Below, in pieces: positions 8,947 through 17,118 of a stretch of DNA of 64,000 nt. Under the pieces are notes generated by a model. It searched no databases, was not told where the DNA came from, and saw only the letters and a list, made by a program, of their open reading frames with translations. Position 1 is the stretch's first letter. Each line of letters begins with the position of its first letter. Both the position numbers and the translations under genes were made by a program. The stretch comes from Cupriavidus sp. WGlv3 (GTDB lineage Bacteria; Pseudomonadota; Gammaproteobacteria; Burkholderiales; Burkholderiaceae), in assembly GCF_023952475.1 (NCBI RefSeq), contig NZ_JALHRX010000006.1, forward strand, positions 62,001-126,000, read 5' to 3'.

Positions 8947-10524
8947 ATGCCATTGCCGACAGACGCCGCCTTCGTTCCCCACCGCCGCCTGCGCGCCAGC
9001 TCGCTGATGCTATGCTGCGCCGCCCTGCTCGGCGGCTGCGCGCTGCCGCCGCTGCATCCCCGCACCGAATCCTCTGCGCTGACCCCGACCGAAGCCCAGG
9101 CCACGCCGCTGGGCCGGGCAGTGGCCGGCGAAGTGGCGCGCCACCCGGGGCTGAGCGGCGTCCACCCGCTGGAAAACGCCTACGCCGCCTTCGCCGCGCG
9201 CGTGCACCTGGCCCGTACCGCGCAGCGAACGCTCGACGTGCAGTACTACATCTGGCGCGACGACCTGACCGGCACGCTGCTGCTGGAGGCCCTGCATGAG
9301 GCCGCCGACCGTGGCGTGCGCGTGCGCCTGCTGCTCGATGACAACGGCATTGCCGGCATGGACGAACTGCTGGCCGCGATGGACGCACACCCGCAGGTCG
9401 AAGTGCGCCTCTTCAACCCATTCGTGATCCGCCACCCCAAGGCACTCAATTTCCTGACGGATTTCCGGCGCCTGAACCGGCGCATGCACAACAAGTCGTT
9501 CACCGCCGACGGCGTTGCCACCATCATCGGCGGGCGCAATATCGGCGACGAGTACTTCGGCGCCACCGACGGCGTGCTGTTCGCCGACCTCGACGTGATT
9601 GCCGTCGGCCCCGCGGCCGGCGAGGTGGCACAGGATTTCGACCGCTACTGGTCCAGCGCCTCGGCCTACCCGGTGGACCGGCTGCTACCGCCGGTCAGCG
9701 TGGAGCGGCTGCAGGCGCTGGTCGGGCACGCCCGCGAGGTCGAGCGCAATCCGGCCGCTGCGGCTTACCTTGCCGCGGTGCGTGAACTGCCCGACGTGCA
9801 GCGGATGCTGGACGGCACGCTGCAGTTCCAGTGGGCAAGCACGCGCATGGTCAGCGACAACCCCGCCAAGGCGCTGGGCGAAGCCTCGCACAGCACGCTG
9901 GTAGTGCATCAGCTGCGCGAAATCCTGGGCGAGCCGCAGCGCGAACTCGATCTGATCTCGCCCTACTTCGTGCCTTCGAGCGGCGGCACCTCTTTTTTTA
10001 CCGACATGGCCAGGCGCGGCGTCGCGGTACGCGTGCTGACCAATGCGCTGGAGGCCACCGACGTGGCCGCCGTGCATTCCGGTTATGCCAAGCGGCGCAA
10101 GGCGCTGCTCGAGGCGGGTGTGGACCTGTACGAACTGCGGCGCGCGGCCGCGCCGCGCAAGAAGGAAGAGCGCGCCGGCCCTTTCGGCAGTTCGGGCTCC
10201 AGCCTGCACGCCAAGACCTTCGGGGTCGACGGCAGCCGGGTCTTCGTGGGCTCGTTCAATTTCGATCCGCGTTCGGCCATGCTCAACACCGAACTCGGCT
10301 TTATCATCGACAGCCCCGCGCTGGCGGGCCGGATCGAATCCACCTTCGCCAGCGTGGTCCCGCAAGCGGCCTATCAGGTCAGGCTGGACGAGACCGGCCG
10401 GCTCTACTGGCTGGAACGGCGCGGCGACGAAATCATCCGCCACGACACCGAGCCGAACACCAGCTGGTGGCGTCGGCTTGGGATCTGGTTCCTTTCGATC
10501 CTGCCGATCGAGTCGATGCTGTAG
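8947..10524 (+). CDS. phospholipase D superfamily lipoprotein (ClsC/YmdC-like)
   Basis: A 525-residue protein with two HKD active-site motifs. The first is HNKSFTADG (His181, Lys183, Asp188) followed by IIGGRNIGDEYF; the second is LHAKTFGVDG (His421, Lys423, Asp428) followed by VGSFNFDPRS. The N-terminus carries a signal peptide with lipobox LGGC (Cys31). The family includes E. coli ClsC/YmdC, which makes cardiolipin from phosphatidylglycerol and phosphatidylethanolamine. That function is likely here, but other phosphodiester substrates cannot be excluded. ClsC partners such as YmdB are not seen nearby. Confidence 0.9.
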   Translation: MPLPTDAAFVPHRRLRASSLMLCCAALLGGCALPPLHPRTESSALTPTEAQATPLGRAVAGEVARHPGLSGVHPLENAYAAFAARVHLARTAQRTLDVQYYIWRDDLTGTLLLEALHEAADRGVRVRLLLDDNGIAGMDELLAAMDAHPQVEVRLFNPFVIRHPKALNFLTDFRRLNRRMHNKSFTADGVATIIGGRNIGDEYFGATDGVLFADLDVIAVGPAAGEVAQDFDRYWSSASAYPVDRLLPPVSVERLQALVGHAREVERNPAAAAYLAAVRELPDVQRMLDGTLQFQWASTRMVSDNPAKALGEASHSTLVVHQLREILGEPQRELDLISPYFVPSSGGTSFFTDMARRGVAVRVLTNALEATDVAAVHSGYAKRRKALLEAGVDLYELRRAAAPRKKEERAGPFGSSGSSLHAKTFGVDGSRVFVGSFNFDPRSAMLNTELGFIIDSPALAGRIESTFASVVPQAAYQVRLDETGRLYWLERRGDEIIRHDTEPNTSWWRRLGIWFLSILPIESML

Positions 10525-10536
10525 CGGCGCGGGCGT

Positions 10537-10800
10537 TCAGATCTGGTCGATCAGGCTGCGTACCACATCGGCCAGCCGGCCGGCCCGCTGGCGCCCCTTC
10601 TCGTCCAGCCCCATGCCGCTGCCGCCGGCCAGCGCCTTCAGGCCGAACAGTGCATCGCCCACGTCGCGCCAGGCCGGGAAATCGGCATGGATCTTCTCCA
10701 GTGCGGCGGCGCCCGCCGCCACCTGGGCGGGCGCGGGCGTATTGCCGGCCGCCAGGTCCTCCAGCGCCATGGCGGCGTCGACCAGGCCTTTGCGATTCAT
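10537..10800 (-). CDS. small hypothetical protein, 87 aa
   Basis: I do not recognise the family. The product is a small, probably cytoplasmic, helical protein starting MNRKGLVDAAMALEDLAAG, with a central FPAWRDVGDALFGLKAL and a Gly-rich GGSGMGLDEKGR turn. It has no signal peptide or membrane segment. The start is supported by a ribosome binding site (GGGGAGA about 9 bases before the ATG). It faces the phospholipase D gene with only 12 bases between the stops, and lies downstream of the peptidase gene on the same strand. Confidence 0.65.
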   Translation of the reverse strand: MNRKGLVDAAMALEDLAAGNTPAPAQVAAGAAALEKIHADFPAWRDVGDALFGLKALAGGSGMGLDEKGRQRAGRLADVVRSLIDQI

Positions 10801-10925
10801 CTGCTGTCTCCCCGGAAGCTCTTTTGTCATGGCCGCCTGCATGGCGGCCATGACACTGTAGCAGGCCTGCCGCTGGCCTTTGCCGGGATGGGGGAAAGCC
10901 CGGGGGCCGGCCCGGTGGCGACGGC

Positions 10926-12185
10926 TCAGTTGCGGCCAATATCCTGCAGGATCCGCGTCATCAGGTACAGGCGCGGCACGATCGAATCCAGTTCGATGTA
11001 TTCGTCGCGCGCGTGATAGCCGAAGCCGGCCAGGCCGAAGCTTTCCACCACCGCGGGCTTGCCCGAGCGGGCGGCATAGCTGGCGTCGGTGGCACCGCCG
11101 GTGCCTTCGGCCAGCGCCAGCGTGCGGCCGTCGAGTTCGGCATAGATTTCCTGTGCGCGCCTGGCAAGGGCGCGGCCGCGCGCATCGGCGACGAACGGCG
11201 GGCGGCCCTCTTCCATCGTCACCGTGGTGTGCGTGTCGGGCACCAGCTGGCTGGTCTTGACCTTGTCCTGCAGCGCCACCTTCAGCTTCTCGGCGGCACC
11301 GGCGGCCGTGGTGCGCACGTCGCCATAGGCCACGGCGCTTTCCGGGATCTGGTTGCGCACCGTGCCGGCCTGGGCCTGGGTCCAGTTCAGCTGCGAGCCC
11401 GGCACCAGGCTGGCCGCGTCGCGCGTCTGCTGCAGCTGGTGCGCCAGCTCCAGCAGCGCATTGCGGCCGCGCTCGGGCGCTGCGCCGGCGTGGGAGGCGC
11501 GGCCCTTGACCTGCATGGTGGCGGTGGCGGTGCCGGAGGCGCCCAGCAGCAGCGCCTCGGCCTTGACCACGTCCTTGGCCGCGGTGGGCTCGCACGACAG
11601 CACCACGTCATGCTGCGCGGCCAGCGTGGCAATGGTTTCGGCCGAACCGACCGAGCCGACCTCCTCGTCCGGGTTGAACAGCACCGTGATCTGCGCGTAG
11701 TCGCGCCAGCCCTGCTGCTTCAGGATCTCGAGCGAATGCAGGATCACGGCGATGCCGCCCTTGTCGTCGGCAATACCCGGGCCATAGAGCCGGTTGCCTT
11801 CCTCGCGGATCGGCTGCGTGGCAAGCGTGTTGTCGGGATAGACGGTGTCGAGGTGGGCAATCAGCATGACGCGGCGCTTGCCGGTGCCGGTCAAGGTGGC
11901 CTTGACCATGGTGCCCGGGCCCTTGGCTACGGGCAGCCGCTCCACCTTTGCGCCCAGCGCCTGCAGGCGCTTCTCGGTGTAGCTGGCCATCTGCGCCAGC
12001 CCCCGGGCATTGGCGCTGCCGGATTCGATCGACACCATCTCCTTGAGCGACTGCACGACCCTGGGCTGTGCGGCCTGCGCGGCGGACAGCAGCGCGGCAT
12101 CGGGCTGCGCGGCAATGGCCGGCATGCCGGCCCCGGCAAGCGTCAGGGCAGCGGCAATGGCAACGTGGCGAACGGAAAACGGCAT
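10926..12185 (-). CDS. secreted M20 peptidase, glutamate carboxypeptidase (CPG2-like)
   Basis: A 419-residue zinc hydrolase predicted to remove C-terminal glutamate from folate-type or peptide substrates. It has a Sec signal peptide (about residues 1-26, ending AIAA). The two-zinc site is complete and matches Pseudomonas CPG2 closely in spacing: His111 and Asp113 (IAHLDTVYP), Asp140 (GIADDKGG), Glu174-Glu175 (NPDEEVGS) and Glu199 (SCEPT). The dimerisation/lid insertion (GRASHAGAAPERGRNA) is present. The ATG has a strong ribosome binding site (GAGGAGA). The open frame continues 20 codons upstream, but those residues do not fit a signal peptide. Confidence 0.92.
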   Translation of the reverse strand: MPFSVRHVAIAAALTLAGAGMPAIAAQPDAALLSAAQAAQPRVVQSLKEMVSIESGSANARGLAQMASYTEKRLQALGAKVERLPVAKGPGTMVKATLTGTGKRRVMLIAHLDTVYPDNTLATQPIREEGNRLYGPGIADDKGGIAVILHSLEILKQQGWRDYAQITVLFNPDEEVGSVGSAETIATLAAQHDVVLSCEPTAAKDVVKAEALLLGASGTATATMQVKGRASHAGAAPERGRNALLELAHQLQQTRDAASLVPGSQLNWTQAQAGTVRNQIPESAVAYGDVRTTAAGAAEKLKVALQDKVKTSQLVPDTHTTVTMEEGRPPFVADARGRALARRAQEIYAELDGRTLALAEGTGGATDASYAARSGKPAVVESFGLAGFGYHARDEYIELDSIVPRLYLMTRILQDIGRN

Positions 12186-12368
12186 GGAATCTCCTCGGTG
12201 TGGTCTTGTTGGCGGTGCCGCGATCATGGCCGTTCGCCGCGGCACAACGGCACGATGCTAGTCCTTGCCAGCCACTATGGGGAGGTTCAATATCGCCAAT
12301 CCGGATGCCGATCCCGCCACGGCGTTTCGGCATCCGATCCATCTTCAACCATTCGAACGCCTCAAGGC

Positions 12369-13460
12369 ATGCCAGCCCCCACCGCCGCCATCGCGCCATC
12401 ATCACAGAACGTCCCGCTGCATGTGCGCCTGCTGTGGCTGCCGCAAGCCATGCCCGGCAGCCTGTTCACCACGCTCGACGTGCTGCGCACGGTGGCCGGC
12501 GTGGCCAGCCTGCAGCGCCCCGGTGACGCGCCGACGCTGAGCTGGCAACTGTGCCGCGCCAACGGCCGCACACTGGCCACCGAGTTGCCGGGATTGGTAT
12601 CGTCGACGCGGCGCGCACGCGTGCCAGGCAGCCGTACGCTGCTGGTCATTCCCGCGCTGCTGGCCAGCAATGCGCCGCAGCTGGGCGAACTGGTGCCGCG
12701 CGATGCCGCGGCGCTGCGCCTGGTGGAGCGCCATGCGCGCGCCGGCGGCTGGATCGCTGCGTGCGCGTCGGGGATGGTGCTGCCGCTGCAGCTCGGCCTG
12801 CTGGATGGCGCCAGCGTGGGGGCGCCGTGGATGTTCCAGAGCTGGATGGCGCGCCAGTACCCGCATTGCGATCTGACCAGCGACGCGGCCATGAGCGTGC
12901 ACGGGCAGGTGTTTTCGTGCGTGGCGCCCGCGCTGCAGGTGGAATTCATGCTGCGCGTGCTGGGCCATCTGCACGACCCTGACCTGGCGCAGGCGGCGTC
13001 GCGGCTGATGCTGTTCCAGCCCGAACGCCAGCGCAGCGTGCCGGCGCTGGTGTCGCAACGCTGGCTCGGCCGCACCGCCGACAGCCCGGTCTACCGCGCC
13101 ATCCAATGGCTGCGCGACCATGTGTCCGAGCCCTACCGGCTGGCCGCGGTGGCGCAGGCGGCGGCGGTCAGCGAACGCACCCTGCTGCGGCATTTCGGCC
13201 AGGTCACCGGCATGACGCCGCTGGATTACCTGCATAAGCTGCGCGTGGAGCGTGCCCGCATGCTGCTTGAGGTCACGCTGCACGGCACCCATGCCATTGC
13301 CGAGGCGTGCGGCTACAGCGACGCCGCGGCGTTCCGCCGGCTGTTCCAGCGCGCCACCGGCATGTCGATGTCGGACTACCGCGCCCGCTTTGCGCTGCGG
13401 GCGCGGCGGCGCTACTGGCGCATGGAAGATACCGCTGCAAAGCGCGCCGCGCACCGATAG
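12369..13460 (+). CDS. GlxA/FtrA-type AraC regulator (DJ-1/PfpI domain + HTH)
   Basis: A 363-residue regulator with two parts. Residues about 15-200 form a class-I glutamine-amidotransferase-like (DJ-1/PfpI) domain, with the elbow GWIAACASGMVLPLQLGLLDG in which the Cys is kept. Residues about 235-345 are an AraC double helix-turn-helix (RLAAVAQAAAVSERTLLRHF; AIAEACGYSDAAAFRRLFQ). Such proteins often activate catabolic genes. It is divergent to the CPG2-like peptidase with 183 bases between, so it may control that gene; this is positional inference. The ATG was chosen at the start of conserved sequence, with no strong ribosome binding site. Confidence 0.9.
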   Translation: MPAPTAAIAPSSQNVPLHVRLLWLPQAMPGSLFTTLDVLRTVAGVASLQRPGDAPTLSWQLCRANGRTLATELPGLVSSTRRARVPGSRTLLVIPALLASNAPQLGELVPRDAAALRLVERHARAGGWIAACASGMVLPLQLGLLDGASVGAPWMFQSWMARQYPHCDLTSDAAMSVHGQVFSCVAPALQVEFMLRVLGHLHDPDLAQAASRLMLFQPERQRSVPALVSQRWLGRTADSPVYRAIQWLRDHVSEPYRLAAVAQAAAVSERTLLRHFGQVTGMTPLDYLHKLRVERARMLLEVTLHGTHAIAEACGYSDAAAFRRLFQRATGMSMSDYRARFALRARRRYWRMEDTAAKRAAHR

Positions 13461-13478
13461 CCGGTGCCGTGCCCGCGC

Positions 13479-14210
13479 TCAGGGGCGCAGCGAGATGTGG
13501 TTGACCACGTCCTCCACGCCCTGCACGTACCAGGCATCGCGCTCGGCCTGGCGGCGCGTGCGCTCGTTGTTGACGCAGCCCTCGAGCGTGACCACGCGGT
13601 CCTGCGTATGCGCGCTGACCTGGGCGGCATCGACGAAGGGGTCGGTCTCGAGCACCAGCATCAGCGCCTCGGTGATTTCATCGTCGCGGTCGGTCTCGGC
13701 GGGGGCCACCACCAGTTCGTTGACGACGCAGCGGCAGCCGCGCGACCACCACGCCAGCACGCCGGCCAGGCGCATGTGCGACAGGCTGATCACCTGGCCC
13801 CACAGCGTCACCACGCCGTCCTGCACCGCGACCTCGATCCAGCCGTTGCGTTCATTGACCGGTTCGCGCATGGCCTCTGGCTTGCCCTTGACGCGTGCGC
13901 AAATCTTGCAATTGTGGAATTCGACGGCATTGAGCAGGCGCTCGCACACCGCGTCGCGCAGTTCGCCGTCGCCGACCGGGACGCCGCCGTCGGCCACGCG
14001 CAGGTGGTCGATCACGCTGGTGACGCCGTCCACGCGGCGCAGCGTCGCCGCGGCCCGGGTCTTGTCGACGATATCGGCCACCTCGCCCTCGAGGATCAGC
14101 GCCCCGTCCGAGAGCCGCAGCTGGATGGTGGGATGGAGGACATGGCCCTGATAGGGCACATGGGCCAGGGCTGCGCGCGCCTGCGTCAGCACCGCTTCGC
14201 TACTCTGCAT
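13479..14210 (-). CDS. three-BON-domain protein with paired cysteines
   Basis: A 243-residue protein with three BON repeats (about 28-72, 120-168 and 175-243, each with a D-G-x-V/L-x-L-x-G core: DGALILEGEV, DGVVTLWGQV, DRVVTLEGCV). BON domains usually bind phospholipid or act in envelope stress. There is no signal peptide or membrane helix, so the location is unclear. It holds a CxxC (NCKIC, Cys101/Cys104) between the first two repeats and a CRC (Cys159/Cys161) in the second, which might bind metal. The ATG at 14210 has a GAGGCGA ribosome binding site. It converges with the AraC gene, 18 bases apart. Confidence 0.8.
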   Translation of the reverse strand: MQSSEAVLTQARAALAHVPYQGHVLHPTIQLRLSDGALILEGEVADIVDKTRAAATLRRVDGVTSVIDHLRVADGGVPVGDGELRDAVCERLLNAVEFHNCKICARVKGKPEAMREPVNERNGWIEVAVQDGVVTLWGQVISLSHMRLAGVLAWWSRGCRCVVNELVVAPAETDRDDEITEALMLVLETDPFVDAAQVSAHTQDRVVTLEGCVNNERTRRQAERDAWYVQGVEDVVNHISLRP

Positions 14211-14313
14211 GTTGTCGCCTCGCCGGTTGGTCTGGAGATGGAAGGATGCGCGCCCCTGCCTGCAGGCGCGCGGGAGCGGCGCCGCGGCCTCCTTCACCCC
14301 CGGGACCCCGGCA

Positions 14314-14339
14314 ACCGCTTCCTCATTATAGGAAGCGGT
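14314..14339. other. perfect 10-bp stem-loop between BON and acyl-CoA synthetase genes
   Basis: ACCGCTTCCT and AGGAAGCGGT pair over ten bases around a six-base loop (CATTAT). It lies 50 bases after the stop of the acyl-CoA synthetase and about 105 bases before the BON start, both read on the minus strand. It could end the first transcript or act in the BON promoter. No T-run follows on the minus strand, so a classical intrinsic terminator is not assured. Confidence 0.5.
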
Positions 14340-14390
14340 CCGCCGCGGGCGCCGACCGCCACCGGCCGGCCCATCCGTGCCGGCAGGGAC

Positions 14391-16055
14391 TCAGGCGCCC
14401 GCCGCCTCGCGCGCGCGGGCGACTTCCTGGTTGCGCAGGATAAAGCGCTGGACCTTGCCGCTGGGGGTCTTGGGGAGTTCGGCGACGAACTCGATCTCGC
14501 GCGGATAGGCATGCGCGGCCAGGCGCGTGCGCACGTGCAGGCGCAGCGTCTCCGCCAGTTCTGGCGAGCCCTGATGGTGCGGGTCCAGCACCACGAAGGC
14601 CTTGATCAGCTCGGTGCGCTCGGGGTCGGGCTTGCCGATCACCGCGGCCTCAACCACCGCCGGGTGCTCGATCAGCGCGCTTTCCACGTCGAACGGCCCC
14701 ACCCGGTAACCGGAGGTAGTGATGACGTCGTCGGCGCGGCCGATAAAGCTGATGCTGCCGTCGTCATTGAGCTCCGCGGAATCGCCGGTCAGGTAGTAGT
14801 CGCCGGCAAAGGCGCTGGTGGGCGTGCCGTGGTAGCCGCCGAACCAGCACATCGGCGAGCGCTTCAGGTCCAGCGCCAGTGTGCCCGGCTGGCCGGGCGG
14901 CAGTTCGCGCAGCGCGTCGTCGACCACCACCACGCGGTGCCCGGGGCTGGCAAAGCCAGCCGCACCCATGCGCACCGGGTGGGCCAGGGCGTGGTGGTTG
15001 CACAGCACCATGCCCAGCTCGGTCTGGCCATAGTGGTCGTGGATGGTGACGCCCAGTTCGCTGGCGAACCAGCGGATCACTTCCGGATTGAGCGGCTCGC
15101 CGGCGCTGCTGACGGCACGCAGCTGCCCGCGCAGCGGCCCGGACACGGCCTCGCCCGCCGCAATCAGCAGCCGGTAGGCCGTGGGCGAGCCGGCCAGGTT
15201 GGTGATGCCGTATTTGCGGATGACGCGGCAGGTGCTGTCGACCGTGAACGGGCCGTCGTAGAACGTGGTGGCATGGCCCAGCGACAGCGGCCCGGTGACG
15301 GCGTAGTACAGGCCGTAGGCCCAGCCCGGATCGGCCAGGTTCCAGAACGCGTCGTCGTCGCGCAGGTCGACCGCGTCGCGCATATAGCCGGCAAACGCGG
15401 CAATGGCCTTGAGCGGCACCAGCAGCGGCTTGGCCGGGCCGGTGGTGCCGGAGGTGAACATCATCAGGAAGGGGTCGTCGCCGCGCCGCATCACGGGCGC
15501 GAACGATGCCGGCTGGCGTGCCAGCTCGGCCCGGAAACTGAAGTCGCCCGCGTTCAGAGCGTGTTGCTCCGCGCTCCCCTGGGTGCCGGTCACCGTGACG
15601 ATGGCGGGACAGCCGGCCACCTCGTCCAGCTTGGGCCGGTTGGCCGTATCGGTGACCACCACCTTTGCCCCCGACGCATTGAGCCGGTGCTCGATGGCCT
15701 TGGGGCCGAAGGCGGTAAACAGTGGCTGGTACACGGCCCCGGCGCGCCACGTGCCAAGGATCGTCACCAGCAGTTCCGCGTTGCGCGGCAGCAGGCCCGC
15801 GACGCGGTCGCCCGGCTGCACGCCCTGTGCCTTCAGGAAGCCCGCGAACTGTGCCGACAGCACCTGCAGTTCGGCGAAGGTCCAGCTGCGCGCATCGCCG
15901 TTGCGCCCTTCCCAGTTCAGCGCAATGCGGCCAGGCTGTGCGTGCCGGTCGCAGCATTCGACGCAGGCGTTGATCGCCGCCAGACTGCCGTGCAGTTGCC
16001 GGGCCACGGCGTCGTCATAGGAAAATCCGTCAAAAGCTTGGGCGTAGTCGCGCAT
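14391..16055 (-). CDS. AMP-dependent acyl-CoA synthetase
   Basis: A 554-residue ANL-superfamily enzyme that activates a carboxylic acid with ATP and CoA via an acyl-adenylate. The P-loop-like motif is MFTSGTTGPAKP (199-210), followed by YGQTELGM, YYLTGDSAELNDDG and SGYRVGPFDVESAL. The C-terminal catalytic Lys (Lys534) lies in PKTPSGKVQRF. Sequence style resembles the short/medium-chain acyl-CoA synthetase group near AcsA; the acid is not predictable. The ATG has a good ribosome binding site (CCAGGAGA). The frame is open far upstream without conserved sequence. It is divergent to the SRAP gene. Confidence 0.92.
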   Translation of the reverse strand: MRDYAQAFDGFSYDDAVARQLHGSLAAINACVECCDRHAQPGRIALNWEGRNGDARSWTFAELQVLSAQFAGFLKAQGVQPGDRVAGLLPRNAELLVTILGTWRAGAVYQPLFTAFGPKAIEHRLNASGAKVVVTDTANRPKLDEVAGCPAIVTVTGTQGSAEQHALNAGDFSFRAELARQPASFAPVMRRGDDPFLMMFTSGTTGPAKPLLVPLKAIAAFAGYMRDAVDLRDDDAFWNLADPGWAYGLYYAVTGPLSLGHATTFYDGPFTVDSTCRVIRKYGITNLAGSPTAYRLLIAAGEAVSGPLRGQLRAVSSAGEPLNPEVIRWFASELGVTIHDHYGQTELGMVLCNHHALAHPVRMGAAGFASPGHRVVVVDDALRELPPGQPGTLALDLKRSPMCWFGGYHGTPTSAFAGDYYLTGDSAELNDDGSISFIGRADDVITTSGYRVGPFDVESALIEHPAVVEAAVIGKPDPERTELIKAFVVLDPHHQGSPELAETLRLHVRTRLAAHAYPREIEFVAELPKTPSGKVQRFILRNQEVARAREAAGA

Positions 16056-16287
16056 GGGGTCTCCTGGATCCGGCTTGTGCCTTGTAGTCGGTGGCCGTGC
16101 GCGTTGGCCGCGCCACGGCTGCCGCAAGAGTGTGCGCCACGGCGCGCCGATCGGGCAATAACCGATTCCGCCAGCGCGGCTGACGGTTTTTGCCATCCCT
16201 GCCATGCGGATCAACGGACGCCGAAGCGCGCTTGACGCGGCGCCCCCGGCCCCACACGATACGGGCATCACCTTCGGGAGACAGCGC

Positions 16288-16962
16288 ATGTGCACCAACT
16301 ATGCCCCGGTCCAGCGCCGCATCCTGCGGGAGATCTTCGGCGTGGAGCCACCCGCGGGCGTGTACAAGGCCGAGACCTACCCCGACTATGCGGCGCCGAT
16401 CGTGCGCGCCGATGACGGCGGTGCACGCAGCGCCGACCTGGCCTCGTTCGGCATGGTGCCGCGCGCGCGCATTCCACCTGGCGCACGGCGTTACGACACC
16501 ACCAATGCCCGCAGTGAAACCGTGGGCGAGCGGCCCGCCTTTGCGCGCTACTGGCGCCAGGGCCAGCTCTGCCTGATACCGGCCACGGCGTTCTACGAGT
16601 TTGCGTACCCCGAAAATGTGGCGGACGGTGCGGCGCCGGGCAAGCCGGTGCGCTGGCGCGTGTGGCTGCCCGGCCAGCCGGCCTTCGGCATTGCCGGGCT
16701 GTGGCGCGGCTGGCCGGACCAGGCGCTGTCCTTCACCATGCTGACCGTGAATTCGGCGCAGCACCCGCTGCTGCAGCGCTTCCACAAGCCGGGCGACGAA
16801 AAGCGCGCCGTGGTCATCGTGCCGCGCGCACACTGGGACGACTGGCTGGCGTGCCGGGACCCCGAGATCGCGCGCACCTTCCTGAAGCTGTTGCCGGCCG
16901 ATGCCTTGCACGCCGAGCCGGCGCCCAAAGTGCAGGGAGCGCCCATTCCCGACGCGGATTAG
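16288..16962 (+). CDS. yedK: SRAP-domain abasic-site DNA-protein crosslink protein
   Basis: The HMCES/YedK family forms a covalent thiazolidine link to abasic sites in single-stranded DNA and shields replication forks. The 224-residue protein begins MCTNYAP, placing the catalytic Cys at position 2 after Met removal, which decides the start over longer reading. Other active-site motifs are present: TTNARSE (Asn73), AFYEF (Glu104) and a His in HPLLQRFHKPGDEKR (probably His166). A GGGAGA ribosome binding site precedes the ATG. It is somewhat diverged from E. coli YedK in the middle, as is common in Burkholderiales. Confidence 0.92.
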   Translation: MCTNYAPVQRRILREIFGVEPPAGVYKAETYPDYAAPIVRADDGGARSADLASFGMVPRARIPPGARRYDTTNARSETVGERPAFARYWRQGQLCLIPATAFYEFAYPENVADGAAPGKPVRWRVWLPGQPAFGIAGLWRGWPDQALSFTMLTVNSAQHPLLQRFHKPGDEKRAVVIVPRAHWDDWLACRDPEIARTFLKLLPADALHAEPAPKVQGAPIPDAD

Positions 16963-17070
16963 CGCGACCGGCGCGGCGGCGGCTGGGCTCGATCCGCCCC
17001 ACCCTTGCCATGGCGATTTTCCCGACTACACTCGTTGCTGGGCGCCGACGAGCGTCTGGTTGCTGATCGG

Positions 17071-17107
17071 GCCCCCGACCACCCCGGCCGGGGGCTCGAT
17101 TCTTTGC
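17071..17107 (+). terminator. possible terminator after yedK
   Basis: GCCCCCG (17071-17077) and CGGGGGC (17089-17095) can pair around an 11-base loop, followed by a T-rich stretch (CGATTCTTT). It sits between the converging yedK and siderophore receptor genes. The T-run is interrupted, so strength is uncertain. Confidence 0.4.
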
Positions 17108-17118
17108 GCCGGCCCAGC

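Noticed and set aside
13464..16235. Open frame of over 900 codons on the plus strand
   Set aside because: It runs antisense through the BON and acyl-CoA synthetase genes, both with clear motifs and ribosome binding sites.
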